This document shows positions 1 through 10,322 of a DNA stretch of 64,000 nucleotides, in pieces. A program made the position numbers and the translations under genes. The notes under the pieces are model-generated. The model had not been told where the DNA came from. It was given only the letters and a program-made list of their open reading frames with translations, and did no database searches. This stretch comes from Microbacterium sp. B35-30 (lineage in GTDB: Bacteria; Actinomycetota; Actinomycetes; Actinomycetales; Microbacteriaceae). The DNA is taken from NCBI RefSeq assembly GCF_010634855.1, contig NZ_MWLQ01000014.1, positions 62,001 to 126,000 of the forward strand. The letters are read 5' to 3'. How positions within the stretch are numbered: position 1 is the first letter of the stretch; every line of letters begins with the position of its first letter.

Positions 1-222
1 CGCGAGCGTCGAGACCACGAGCCCGATCGTCTGCGTGCGCCCGGTGCGCAGCGCACGGGCGGCGCGGTGCGGGCGGTAGCCGAGCTCGGCCATGGCGGCC
101 TCGACGCGCGTCCGCGTCTCAGGGTCGACGCGAGGGCTGCCGTTGACGACGCGTGACACCGTCTGGCCGGAGACGCCGGCGCGTGCCGCGACATCGGCCA
201 TCGAGACCCGTCTCGCCGTCAT
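1..222 (-). CDS. LacI-family transcriptional regulator, N-terminal part (cut by window start)
   Basis: Only the first 74 residues are visible. They read MTARRVSMADVAARAGVSG followed by QTVSRVVNGSPRVDPETR, the typical LacI/GalR helix-turn-helix (residues about 7-30), and then the hinge segment GYRPHRAARALRTGRT leading into the start of the sugar-binding domain (TIGLVVSTLA). A purine-rich GGGGGAG lies directly upstream of the ATG. The gene is divergent from galT-galK, and two LacI-type palindromes lie in the shared intergenic region, so it is the likely regulator of galactose use and perhaps of itself. The effector-binding domain is outside the window, so the inducer cannot be judged. Confidence 0.93.
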   Translation of the reverse strand, partial: MTARRVSMADVAARAGVSGQTVSRVVNGSPRVDPETRTRVEAAMAELGYRPHRAARALRTGRTQTIGLVVSTLA

Positions 223-299
223 CTCCCCCGCTTTCCCGACACTGAACGGCCCAGAGGTTCTCGGGCACCGGCTCGGTCAAAACTCCACATCACCCGTCC

Positions 300-315
300 A
301 TGTTGACGCTAACAT
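300..315. promoter_or_regulatory. LacI-type operator, upstream copy
   Basis: ATGTTGACGCTAACAT is an imperfect palindrome with a central CG (arms ATGTT/AACAT), the usual form of a LacI/GalR-family site. It lies between the divergent LacI gene and galT and overlaps a possible -35 element. Its centre is 31 bp from that of the next copy, about three helical turns. Binding by the neighbouring LacI protein is inferred. Confidence 0.65.
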
Positions 316-332
316 AGCGCGGTTGGTACCGT
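303..332 (+). promoter_or_regulatory. Candidate galT promoter giving a leaderless mRNA
   Basis: TTGACG is followed 18 bp later by TACCGT, a fair -35/-10 pair. The expected transcription start about 7 bp after the -10 box coincides with the GTG codon of galT. No Shine-Dalgarno sequence is visible before that GTG. A leaderless message, common in actinobacteria, fits both facts. Inference from spacing only. Confidence 0.4.
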
Positions 333-346
333 GTTGACGTGAACAC
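331..346. promoter_or_regulatory. LacI-type operator overlapping the galT start codon
   Basis: GTGTTGACGTGAACAC is an inverted repeat (GTGTT/AACAC arms around ACGT) of the same type as the site 31 bp upstream. The GTG start codon of galT lies inside it, so bound repressor would sit on the transcription start region. Confidence 0.6.
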
Positions 347-1567
347 ACCTGAGTTTCTGTCAGACGGTGCCGTCCGCGCCGCCGACATCACGTCGCAGAC
401 GCTCGGCGCCGGCGTCGTCAAACGCTCGACACGCCTCGCCGACGGACGCGAGCTCATCTACTACGACGACCCGGGCACGACTCTCGGACCCGAGCGGGCG
501 ATCGACGCCCGCGAGCTCGCCCCCCGCCCGGACACCGCGACGATGCGGCGCGACGTACTGACGGGCGACTGGGTGTCGGTCGCGGCAGCGCGGCAGAATC
601 GCGCGTTCCTCCCGCCGGCCGAGCTCGACCCGCTCGCCCCGCAGACGCCGACCAACCCCTCCGAGATCCCATCGCGCTACGACGTGGCGGTCTTCGAGAA
701 CAAGTCGCCGTCATTCGGCCCGGCACTCGCCGTCGCGCACGGCGATGCACCGGCGGGCCCTCTTGGCGAAGCTCTCATAGGCACAGACGCGCCGCGCGAT
801 CTCGACGACCTCGCCGCTCCCGGACTCGGCCGCACGCGCACCAGCGTCGGCCGCTGCGAGGTCGTGTGCTTCAGCCCCGAGCACTCCGGCTCGTTCGGCT
901 CGCTCACCCCGACGCGGGCGCGCACGATCATCGAGACCTGGGCCGATCGCACCGCCGCGCTGTCGGCGCTGCCCGGCGTCGAGCAGGTCTTCCCGTTCGA
1001 GAACCGCGGCGAGGCGATCGGCGTGACGCTCCCCCACCCGCACGGGCAGATCTACGCCTACCCGTACATCACGCCGCGCACGACGAGCCTCCTCGCGTCG
1101 ATCGATCGCGAGGGTCCCGACCTGTTCGCCCGCATCCTCGACTTCGAGCGCGCCGGCGACCGCGTCATCCTCGCGGGCGAGCACTGGACCGCGTTCGTGC
1201 CGTTCGCCGCTCGCTGGCCCATCGAGATCCACCTGCTGCCGCACCGCCACGTCGCCGACTTCGCCGAGACGACGGATGCCGAGCGCGACGAGCTCGCACC
1301 GCTCTACCTCCGACTGCTCCGCGGCATCGATGCGCTCTACGACTCGCCCACTCCGTACATCGCGGCGTGGCACCAGGCGCCGGTGCACCGCGGGCGCGAC
1401 ACCGCGCGCCTGCACCTGCAGCTCACGTCACCCCGCCGCGCGGCCGACAAGCTCAAGTTCCTCGCCGGATCCGAGGCCGCCATGGGCGCCTGGATCGGCG
1501 ACATCCCGCCCGAGACGGCCGCCGCAAGGCTGCGCGAGGCCGTCGCATCCGTCCCCGAGGAGACCCT

Positions 1568-1571
<4 letters not shown>
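339..1571 (+). CDS. galT: Galactose-1-phosphate uridylyltransferase
   Basis: Cytosolic Leloir-pathway enzyme exchanging UMP between UDP-glucose and galactose 1-phosphate. The protein is 410 residues, somewhat longer than E. coli GalT. The active-site motif is HPHGQ at residues 233-237, within a GVTLPHPHGQIYAYPYI segment; H235 is the expected uridylylated histidine. Further family features are the FENRG segment before it and a C-terminal region rich in WHQAP and HLHLQL-type strands. The GTG start lacks a ribosome-binding site and lies inside a LacI-type operator, so the mRNA is probably leaderless. The stop overlaps the galK start by 4 bp, implying translational coupling. Confidence 0.96.
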
Positions 1572-2785
<1,214 letters not shown>

Positions 2786-2845
2786 CCCCCTCGACCCCTC
2801 GCCTCCTGCCCCGCCCGCCCGCGGTTTCCTCGTCTCGACCCCTTG

Positions 2846-2904
2846 TTCACTTGCGCTGAACGTACGCCGATCCCGCGTGAGAGCGCACGTTCAGCGCAAG
2901 TGAA
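2846..2904. repeat. Extragenic palindrome, family A, copy 1
   Basis: Long inverted repeat with 21-bp arms starting TTCACTTGCGCTGAACGT (one mismatch) and a 17-bp loop. It lies between galK and the next gene on the same strand. The same arm sequence recurs as a perfect palindrome at 55397-55457 with a different loop. It has no U-tract, so it is not a classical terminator, though it could stop transcription or protect mRNA ends. Confidence 0.85.
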
Positions 2905-2957
2905 ATCGCGAGGAACGAGGGGACACACCGAGCGCAAGACCTGGCGGGAATGGATAG

Positions 2958-3860
<903 letters not shown>

Positions 3861-3870
3861 CCGCACGACG

Positions 3871-3909
3871 CGACGGATGCCCCGGCACCAGGTGCCGGGG
3901 CATCCGTCG
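3871..3909. terminator. Bidirectional terminator hairpin
   Basis: Perfect 19-bp stem (CGACGGATGCCCCGGCACC and its complement) with a single-base centre, lying between two convergent genes and ending 9 bp before the stop of the downstream minus-strand gene. The arms contain the over-represented octamer CGGATGCC in both orientations. Confidence 0.8.
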
Positions 3910-3917
3910 TTCCGATG

Positions 3918-6731
3918 TCATGACTGCACGCGGCGGCGGCGCAGCACGACCGCGAACGCGCCCGCGGCGATGAGGGCGGCGGCGAGCCCGGCGGTCGCCG
4001 CCAGTCCGGCGCCGTCGGCCCCGGTTGCGGCCAGAGGGCCGGTCACGGTCACCTCGGTCCAGCCGATGACGTTGCCGTCGGCGTCCAGCACCACCAGGCG
4101 GTGCTCGCCCGGGGCGACGCCCGCGGGCAGGGTCACCGTCACGGTGCCTGCGGCGCTCACCACGTGGGCACCGAGCAGGATCGGGGCGGAGTGCAGCCAC
4201 ACCCACACGGTGTCGCCTGCGTACTGCGTGCCGACGGAGAGCGTCACCGTCTGCCCTGGCGCCACCGAGGTGGGCGCGTCCACCTGCCCGCGCGTCGCGT
4301 CGGTGAGCTGTGCGTCCGTCACCGGCCCGGGAGTGCCCGGCGTGCCCGGCGTGCCCGGGGTCGGGGTGGGGCCACCCGGCTCACTCGGGCCGCCGGGCTC
4401 ACCCGGGCCGCCGGTCGCCGGGCACGGCAGGGTGCCCGCGCGCAGCGAGTGCCCGTCGGTGTCGCCGTCGTCGGCCCACACGACCTCCTGGAAGCCGCTG
4501 GCGCATGTGGACACGGGTGCGACGGCCATGCCCTCGTTGTTGAGGTTCGCCATCCCGGCCGGCCGCACGTAGGAGTGCGCGACGTCGAAGTCGCCGTCGA
4601 CGACGGTCAGGAGGTTGTAGACGCCGCCGCAGCCGTCGTCGCACAGCGCCCACAGCGCGGCACGATCCGCGTCGTACGCGACATCCATCGACCACGGCAG
4701 GCCGGAGCTCTCGACCTTCACCTCGACCGGTGCCGCTCCGGCGGCGAGCGAGAACAAGTGCAGCGCTCCCGTGGCCTCGACGGCCGTCACGAACAGTCCG
4801 GGCGTGGCGTGGGCGGCGGCCGCGTAGGCGACGCCGTCCACCTTCCAGCCGGACTCGACGAGGAATTCGTCGGGCACGTAGGTGATGCCTTCGAGGCCGA
4901 GGTTCGTGCCGGTCGACACGAAGCCGTTCACGTCCCACTCGTGGGTCGCGACGAGCTCGGTCGTGGCCGGCGTCACGGCACCCACGTCGAAGCGGGCGAC
5001 CTTGTTGTACGACGTGGACTTGGCTCGACCGTTGTCGCGCTCGGAGGTGATGTAGGCGGCGCCGTCCGGGCCGATCGTCACTCCCTCGGCATCCAGTTCG
5101 CCGCCCCCGTCGGCGAAGCGGAGCGGGAGGCCGCCGTCCCACTCGGGGAACGCCGCGTACACGCCGTCGACCTTGTGCATCTTGAAGAGGCGACCCTTGT
5201 TCATGACGACCCAGAGGATGCTCGGGTCAGCCGGATCGAAGGCCGCGCCCGACACATCGCCCTCGTCGTTCGCGTCGAGGTCGGTGAAGGCGTCGACCGC
5301 GTCGACGACGGACACGGTGGCGGCGCCCGGCCAGGCCTCGGTGACCAGTCCGGGGCACGCGTTCACCGCGCCCCACGTTGCCGTCGGGGTCTCGACGTAC
5401 GAGACGGTGCCGAACAGGTCGCAGCGGCTGTACGAGGCGATGCCGTCCTCGTACCAGGTGTGGGCGACCACGCTGGCGCCGTCGACGGCCCGGCGGATGG
5501 TGAGCGAGTCGGCACTGTCGAGGCCGGCGATGTCGTCGCCGACGTAGAAGGCGCCGGCCGCGATCGTGGTGTCGGCGGGGACCGTGTGCACCACCGCGCC
5601 GTCGGAGTCGACCAGCTGCCAGCCCGAGATGTCCGCCGTCTCAGCGCCGGTATTGAGGAGCTCGGCCTTGCCACCGACGTTGGAGACCTCGTTGAGCACG
5701 ACCGCCGTGGTGAGGCGCCGTGACTTCGTCTCGCACGACGGGGTGTTGTCCTGTCCGAAGCTGTTCGCGGTCACGCGCCAGAAGTCGTCCGACGCGTCGG
5801 GGCAGGCCGCGAAGGCGCGCGCGTCGGAGTCGTACGTGTCCGAGACGCCGCCGTCGCCGTCGCCGTAGGCCTGCTGGTCGATCAGCTGGCGGGTCGCCGC
5901 GTCGGCACCGGGGCCGTAGAGCTTGACGGCGTCACCCTCTCCGGAGAGGCCCTTCTTCGAGCTGAAGGCGACGTAGCCGCCGGCGGGGATGATCCATGAG
6001 CCGGCCGGCTCGAACGAATCGCCGTCCCACACCTTGAGGTCCGCGAGGGTCAGCGGCGAGGCGCCCGTGGCCGCACCGCTGTCGGTCTGGTGCCAGCCTT
6101 CGATGGTGACGTCGTGGGAGCCGGTGTTGACCAGCTCGACGGCATCGCCGAAGCCCGGATTGCCCGGGTCGTCGTCATTGAGCGAGGCGATCTCGTTGAT
6201 CTCGATGTCGTCCCAGTTCGGGTCGAGCGCCGGCGCGGGGGTCGGCGTCGGCGTCGGCGTGCACGCGTTGGCGGCGGCAGGGCTCGGCGTCGTCGCCTGG
6301 AAGGCGCCGATCCCGTCGGCGCAGCGACCCCACGTGGTCGCATGGACGCCGGCCGGCCACGTGGTGGTGTCGACGAGGGTCGCGGAGTCAGGCAGGTAGA
6401 GGTTCGCCTCGTCGCCCTTGCCGAGTCCGGCCGCGGTGTAGTCGATCTTCACGAAGCCGCCCGGCTGGAGCGTGGTCCCAGCCGCGATCGCCTGAAGGTG
6501 GGTGGCGTCGGAGAGGCGGGCGTTGTCGGCGAGCAGCCAGCCCGAGATGTCGACGGCGTCGCTACCGGTGTTCGTCAGCTCGATCCAGTCCCCGGGGTCG
6601 GAGCTGACCTCGTTGATGCGGATCTGGTCGCCCACCGCCGCCGACGCGGGCGCCGCCGCGAACACGGTGACTGGGACGAAGCCGATGAGTGCGGCCAGAG
6701 CGGCGGCGATGCCGCGGTGATGCGTGTGCAC
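3918..6731 (-). CDS. Wall-anchored protein with lamin-tail domains and a beta-propeller-like domain
   Basis: 937-residue secreted surface protein. Residues 1-32 form a signal peptide ending in APASAA. Three lamin-tail-like beta domains follow (about 34-155, 175-330, 340-460), recognisable by repeats such as IRINEVSSDPGDWIELTNTG, IEINEIAS and VVLNEVSN with W-x-L/H-x-DS turns. Residues about 465-770 resemble the esterase-like-of-phytase/SdiA-regulated propeller family (SGAAFDPADPSILWVV, LDAEGVTIGPDG, NNEGMAVAP). A PGTPGTPG linker and an Ig-like domain lead to LAATG at 900-904, a hydrophobic span and RRRR, a sortase-E-type sorting signal. The GTG start has GAGGAA upstream. An extracellular phosphoesterase or adhesion role is possible; the substrate is unknown. 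Confidence 0.85.
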   Translation of the reverse strand: MHTHHRGIAAALAALIGFVPVTVFAAAPASAAVGDQIRINEVSSDPGDWIELTNTGSDAVDISGWLLADNARLSDATHLQAIAAGTTLQPGGFVKIDYTAAGLGKGDEANLYLPDSATLVDTTTWPAGVHATTWGRCADGIGAFQATTPSPAAANACTPTPTPTPAPALDPNWDDIEINEIASLNDDDPGNPGFGDAVELVNTGSHDVTIEGWHQTDSGAATGASPLTLADLKVWDGDSFEPAGSWIIPAGGYVAFSSKKGLSGEGDAVKLYGPGADAATRQLIDQQAYGDGDGGVSDTYDSDARAFAACPDASDDFWRVTANSFGQDNTPSCETKSRRLTTAVVLNEVSNVGGKAELLNTGAETADISGWQLVDSDGAVVHTVPADTTIAAGAFYVGDDIAGLDSADSLTIRRAVDGASVVAHTWYEDGIASYSRCDLFGTVSYVETPTATWGAVNACPGLVTEAWPGAATVSVVDAVDAFTDLDANDEGDVSGAAFDPADPSILWVVMNKGRLFKMHKVDGVYAAFPEWDGGLPLRFADGGGELDAEGVTIGPDGAAYITSERDNGRAKSTSYNKVARFDVGAVTPATTELVATHEWDVNGFVSTGTNLGLEGITYVPDEFLVESGWKVDGVAYAAAAHATPGLFVTAVEATGALHLFSLAAGAAPVEVKVESSGLPWSMDVAYDADRAALWALCDDGCGGVYNLLTVVDGDFDVAHSYVRPAGMANLNNEGMAVAPVSTCASGFQEVVWADDGDTDGHSLRAGTLPCPATGGPGEPGGPSEPGGPTPTPGTPGTPGTPGPVTDAQLTDATRGQVDAPTSVAPGQTVTLSVGTQYAGDTVWVWLHSAPILLGAHVVSAAGTVTVTLPAGVAPGEHRLVVLDADGNVIGWTEVTVTGPLAATGADGAGLAATAGLAAALIAAGAFAVVLRRRRVQS

Positions 6732-6881
6732 GGGGGGTTCCTCGCGAGTCGTGCCGGCCCCAGACCGGCATCCGAATGGACCCCTGGAGCGTCACAGCGC
6801 GGGGAGAACGAGAGGTGAACGACGCGCGAACGCCGCCCATACGCGGCACCAACCGCCCACAGGCCCGACCCGTCCGGAGGC

Positions 6882-6933
6882 GCGAAAGCGTAGATCTCCG
6901 CACGGCGAGCGCGCGGAAATCTACCCTTTCGGC
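6882..6933. repeat. Extragenic palindrome, family B, copy 1
   Basis: Inverted repeat with arms beginning GCGAAAGCGTAGATCTCCGC and its near-complement ending CTACCCTTTCGGC. It lies between the GH3 stop and the start of the next minus-strand gene. Related copies are at 16631-16691 and 24023-24077. Confidence 0.8.
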
Positions 6934-6946
6934 GTTCCGGGACGGG

Positions 6947-9226
6947 CTACTGCTGCGAGGCGTTCGCCATCGCGATGAGGCCGTCGATCATCTCGGGACT
7001 CGTGCCCGCACCGTCGCCGCCTCCGAGCGCGCCCATCATGCCGATGCGGCCGATCGGGAACGACTCCATCATCTTCGACATGTCGACGCCCTCGGGCATG
7101 ATCGATGCGGCGCTCTGGTCGAGACCGCCCATCATCTGCGCGATCGCGGCCTGCACGATGGGGCCCGCGACCGGGTGGTGCAGCACCTCACCCATCGACG
7201 ACGTGCGCGACAGCGGCAGAGTGAACTCGTCGCCCGTGACCGCGACCGAGACGGTCGAACGGATGTCGCGGCTCGAGGCTGCGACATCGACCGTGTACTC
7301 GCCGCCTTCGACGACCCAGCGGTCGGCGCGGATGTCCCAGTACGCGAGATCCTTGCGACGCACCGTGAGAGTCACGACCTGGGTCTCGCCTGGCTCGAGA
7401 GCGACCGAGGCGAAGGCCTTGAGCTCTCGCGGCGCGCGCTGCACCGACGAGCCCGGCAGCGACGTGTAGACCTGCACGACCTCTCGGCCCGCACGCTCGC
7501 CGGTGTTGGTGACCGCGACGGTCACCTCGACGTCGCCGTCCGCGGCGACCGCGGCTGCGGCATCCGCGTACGAGAAGCTCGTGTACGAGAGTCCGTGGCC
7601 GAACGGGAAGCCCACCTCGAGGCGGCGCGCGTCGTACCAGCGGTAGCCGACGAAGAGGCCCTCGCCGTAGCGGGTGTGCGAGAACTCGCCGGGGAAGTCG
7701 AGGAATGCCGGGGTGTCCTCGAGGCGCACCGGGATGGTCTCGGTCAGCTTCGCCGACGGGTTGACCGCCCCGAACAGCACGTCGGCCGTCGCGCCGCCGC
7801 CGGCCTGGCCGAGCAGCCAGGCCTCGAGGATCGCGGGCACGCGGTCGGCGAACGGCAGCGCCACGACGCCGCCGTTCGAGAGCACGACGACGGTGTTCGG
7901 GTTGGCGGCGAGCACGGCGTCGAGCAGTTCGAGCTGTGCGGCCGGCAGGTCGATGTCGTCGCGGTCGTAGCCCTCGGACTCGAGACGGGCCGGCAGACCG
8001 AGGAACACCACGGCGACGTCGGCAGCGGATGCCGCGGCCACGGCCCCGTCGCGGAGCGCCACGGTCTCTTCGGCCGAGACCTCCAGCGCGTTGCTGAAGC
8101 CCTGCGCGTAGGCGACGTCACCGGTCGAGAGCGCGCTGATCTCGTCGAGCGCGGTGTCGAGGCGCGTCGGGTTGATCATCGACGACCCGGCGCCCTGGTA
8201 GCGCGGCTTCGCGGCGAACTCGCCGATGACCGCGAGCTTCGCGTCCTTCGCGAGCGGCAGGACGCCGGCGTTCTTGAGCAGCACGATCGAGCGGCCGGCG
8301 GCCTCGCGCGCGAGGGCGTGGTGCGCGTCGACGTCGAGCGGTCCCGCGCCCGCTCCGGCGCCGTCGGTCGCCTTGCGCACGAGGTCGAGCACGCGGCCGG
8401 CGGCGACATCCACCACCGACTCATCGAGCGAGCCGTCCTGCACCGCAGCGACGATCTGCGCGTCGGTGACGCCGTTCGACGACGGCATCTCGAGGTCCAT
8501 GCCCGCGGCGAGGCCCGGGACGCGCTCGTTGACCGCGCCCCAGTCCGACACCACGAGGCCCTCGAAGCCCCACTCGTCGCGCAGCACCTGCGTCAGCAGC
8601 CACGGGTCCTCCGACGCGTACACGCCGTTGATGCGGTTGTACGAGCACATGACCGTCCAGGGCTGTGCGTCCTCGACCACCCGCTGGAACCCGCGCAGGT
8701 AGATCTCGCGCAGCGGCCGCGGGTCGACGTCCGAGGAGGACCGCATGCGGTCGTCCTCCTGATTGTTGGCGGCGAAGTGCTTGAGCGAGGTGCCGACGCC
8801 CTTCGACTGGATGCCGTTCACGATCGCGGCGCCGAGCACGCCCGAGACGATCGGGTCTTCGGAGAGGTACTCGAAGTTGCGGCCGCACAGCGGCGAGCGC
8901 TTGATGTTGATGCCGGGGCCGAGGAGCACCGCGACGTTCTCGATCGACGTCTCGGTGCCGAGCGCTTCGCCGACGCGGTGGATCAGGTCGACGTCCCACG
9001 ACGAGCCGAGTCCGACGGCCGGCGGGAAGCAGGTGGCCGGCACGCTGTCACCGATGCCGAGGTGGTCACCGCCCTCGCGCTGCTTGCGCAGACCGTGCGG
9101 GCCGTCGGTGACCATGATCGCCGGAACGCTCACGCGCTCGACGGGCTTGGTGTACCAGAAGCTCGCGCCGCTGGTGAGCGACGCCTTCTCTTCGAGGGTC
9201 AGTTCCGTGACATCGGGGATGCTCAT
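6947..9226 (-). CDS. Glycoside hydrolase family 3 beta-glycosidase
   Basis: 759-residue retaining glycosidase without a signal peptide, so probably acting on imported oligosaccharides. The N-terminal TIM barrel carries the KH(F)xxN motif (LKHFAANNQ, about 148-156) and the nucleophile D228 in VVSDWGAVNER. The alpha/beta domain (KNAGVLPL, VVFLGLPARLESEGYDRDDIDLP) and a fibronectin-III-like C-terminal domain follow, ending in a family-atypical Met/Gly-rich tail of about 80 residues. AAAGGAA precedes the ATG. Beta-glucosidase is the likeliest activity; xylosidase is possible. The MFS gene that would normally feed it is reduced to a 65-codon remnant directly upstream. Confidence 0.93.
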   Translation of the reverse strand: MSIPDVTELTLEEKASLTSGASFWYTKPVERVSVPAIMVTDGPHGLRKQREGGDHLGIGDSVPATCFPPAVGLGSSWDVDLIHRVGEALGTETSIENVAVLLGPGINIKRSPLCGRNFEYLSEDPIVSGVLGAAIVNGIQSKGVGTSLKHFAANNQEDDRMRSSSDVDPRPLREIYLRGFQRVVEDAQPWTVMCSYNRINGVYASEDPWLLTQVLRDEWGFEGLVVSDWGAVNERVPGLAAGMDLEMPSSNGVTDAQIVAAVQDGSLDESVVDVAAGRVLDLVRKATDGAGAGAGPLDVDAHHALAREAAGRSIVLLKNAGVLPLAKDAKLAVIGEFAAKPRYQGAGSSMINPTRLDTALDEISALSTGDVAYAQGFSNALEVSAEETVALRDGAVAAASAADVAVVFLGLPARLESEGYDRDDIDLPAAQLELLDAVLAANPNTVVVLSNGGVVALPFADRVPAILEAWLLGQAGGGATADVLFGAVNPSAKLTETIPVRLEDTPAFLDFPGEFSHTRYGEGLFVGYRWYDARRLEVGFPFGHGLSYTSFSYADAAAAVAADGDVEVTVAVTNTGERAGREVVQVYTSLPGSSVQRAPRELKAFASVALEPGETQVVTLTVRRKDLAYWDIRADRWVVEGGEYTVDVAASSRDIRSTVSVAVTGDEFTLPLSRTSSMGEVLHHPVAGPIVQAAIAQMMGGLDQSAASIMPEGVDMSKMMESFPIGRIGMMGALGGGDGAGTSPEMIDGLIAMANASQQ

Positions 9227-9285
9227 CGGGTTCCTTTCATCGGGAATGCGGGTCGGGGGTCGGGTCGCGGGCGCCCGGGTTCAGC

Positions 9286-9483
9286 TCAGCGGACGGCCTT
9301 GATCGGCCAGATCGCGAAGGCGCCCAGGATGCCGAGCACGATCGCGACCGGGAACAGACCCTGGTAGCCGAACACGAGCACGATGGCGCCCGCTACGCCC
9401 GGGGCGAGGGTCTGCGGCAGCGTCGCAGCGAGGTTGACGACGCCGAGGTCCTTGGCGAACGACTTCGCAGACGGCGCTGTCAT
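9286..9483 (-). pseudogene. Remnant of an MFS transporter gene (start and C-terminus joined, middle deleted)
   Basis: A 65-codon frame. From residue 10 it aligns with the last 55 residues of the MFS protein at 12561: AKDLGVVNLAATLPQTLAP against GKDLGILNVATNIPQALSP, and WPIKAVR against APIKGVR at the end. Its first residues (MTAPSA) resemble that protein's MTAQPA start, and AAGGA sits just upstream. The likeliest history is an in-frame deletion of some 370-380 codons that kept the translation start and last helices. Such a protein would have about two membrane helices and could not transport. It lies between the TetR-controlled promoter and the GH3 gene. Alternatively it is expressed as a small membrane peptide. 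Confidence 0.75.
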
Positions 9484-9550
9484 GGGCGGATCCTTGCTTT
9501 CGGGTATCGCGCGACTCGACGGTGAGCCACTCGCGGAAACCTTACGTCAT

Positions 9551-9568
9551 TTGGTTTTGAAAAATCAA
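9551..9568. promoter_or_regulatory. TetR-type operator between tetR and the GH3 unit
   Basis: TTGGTTTTGAAAAATCAA is an 18-bp near-perfect palindrome (TTGRTTTT/AAAAYCAA) forming an AT-rich island in GC-rich DNA, in the middle of the divergent intergenic region. The adjacent TetR protein is the obvious ligand, controlling itself and the MFS-remnant/GH3 unit. Confidence 0.7.
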
Positions 9569-9592
9569 GCGTTGTTCGGGTTTACTGTCCCT

Positions 9593-10267
9593 ATGAGAGA
9601 CAGCGGCGGCACGGGGCGGCGGGGCTCCTACGCGAAAGGCGTCGCGAAGCGCGAGGAGATCCTCACCCGCGCACTCGACGTCATCGCCCGCGAGGGCTAC
9701 CGCGGGGCATCCATCAAAGAGCTGGCGGATGCCGTCGGCCTGAGCCAGGCGGGACTGCTCCACTACTTCGGCAGCAAGGAGGAGCTCTTCACCGAGATCC
9801 TCCGAAAACGCGACGAACTGGACTCGGTCGATCAGGGGCTCGCCGGCGACCTGCACCAGGGCCTCGTCGCGGAGGCAACGCCGCTCCCCGACATCCGGGC
9901 CGGCTACCTCAGCGTCATCCGCCACAACGCCGACGTCCCCGGCCTCGTGCATCTGTTCGCCCGACTGTCGGTCGACGCCGCCGATCCGGGGCATCCGGCC
10001 CACCAGTTCTTCGTGACGCGGGGCGAGAGTCTCCGCGGGTTCTTCGCCGGGGCCATCGCCGCCCAGCAGGAGTCGGGCGAAATCACCGACCGGGTCGACG
10101 CCGACACCCTGGCGCGGATCTTCCAGGCTGTCGCGGATGGCCTGCAGGTGCAGTGGATGCTGGAACCCGACGTCGACATGGCCGCCACGGTCGACGCCCT
10201 GTTCGAGCTGCTGTCCGCCCGCCCCGCCGGCGGCGAGGGTGCAACGGACGACGCGACCGGTCGTTGA
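9593..10267 (+). CDS. TetR/AcrR-family regulator
   Basis: 224 residues. The N-terminal helix-turn-helix is clear: REEILTRALDVIAREGYRG, then LADAVGLSQAGLLHYFGSK (about residues 20-65). The C-terminal domain has the VADGLQVQWMLEPDVD signature also seen in the second TetR protein of this window (26539), so the two are paralogues within a group next to glycosidase and sugar-transport genes. The ATG begins MRDSGGTGRRGSYAKG; the frame is open further upstream, but that would cross the operator. Divergent from the MFS remnant and GH3 gene, which it probably represses. Confidence 0.92.
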   Translation: MRDSGGTGRRGSYAKGVAKREEILTRALDVIAREGYRGASIKELADAVGLSQAGLLHYFGSKEELFTEILRKRDELDSVDQGLAGDLHQGLVAEATPLPDIRAGYLSVIRHNADVPGLVHLFARLSVDAADPGHPAHQFFVTRGESLRGFFAGAIAAQQESGEITDRVDADTLARIFQAVADGLQVQWMLEPDVDMAATVDALFELLSARPAGGEGATDDATGR

Positions 10268-10296
10268 GGAAGGGCGGGACGGTCGACACGAGCGCC

Positions 10297-10322
10297 CTGA
10301 CCGCCGAGCGGCGCCTGGTCAG
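10297..10322. terminator. Bidirectional terminator between tetR and the ROK gene
   Basis: Inverted repeat CTGACC...GGTCAG with an inner GCC/GGC stem, overlapping the last codons of the minus-strand ROK gene, between two convergent genes. The preceding GGTCGTTGAGGAAGGGCG resembles repeat sequence I associate with intergenic regions of Microbacteriaceae. Confidence 0.5.

Noticed and set aside
866..1567. Long open frame ahead of galK in the same frame
   Set aside because: It lies inside galT in another frame and reads as Arg/Pro/Ala-rich low complexity. The GTG overlapping the galT stop gives a normal galactokinase N-terminus.
2846..2904. Insertion-sequence terminal repeats
   Set aside because: The arms face each other across only 17 bp, with no transposase gene and no flanking target duplication visible.
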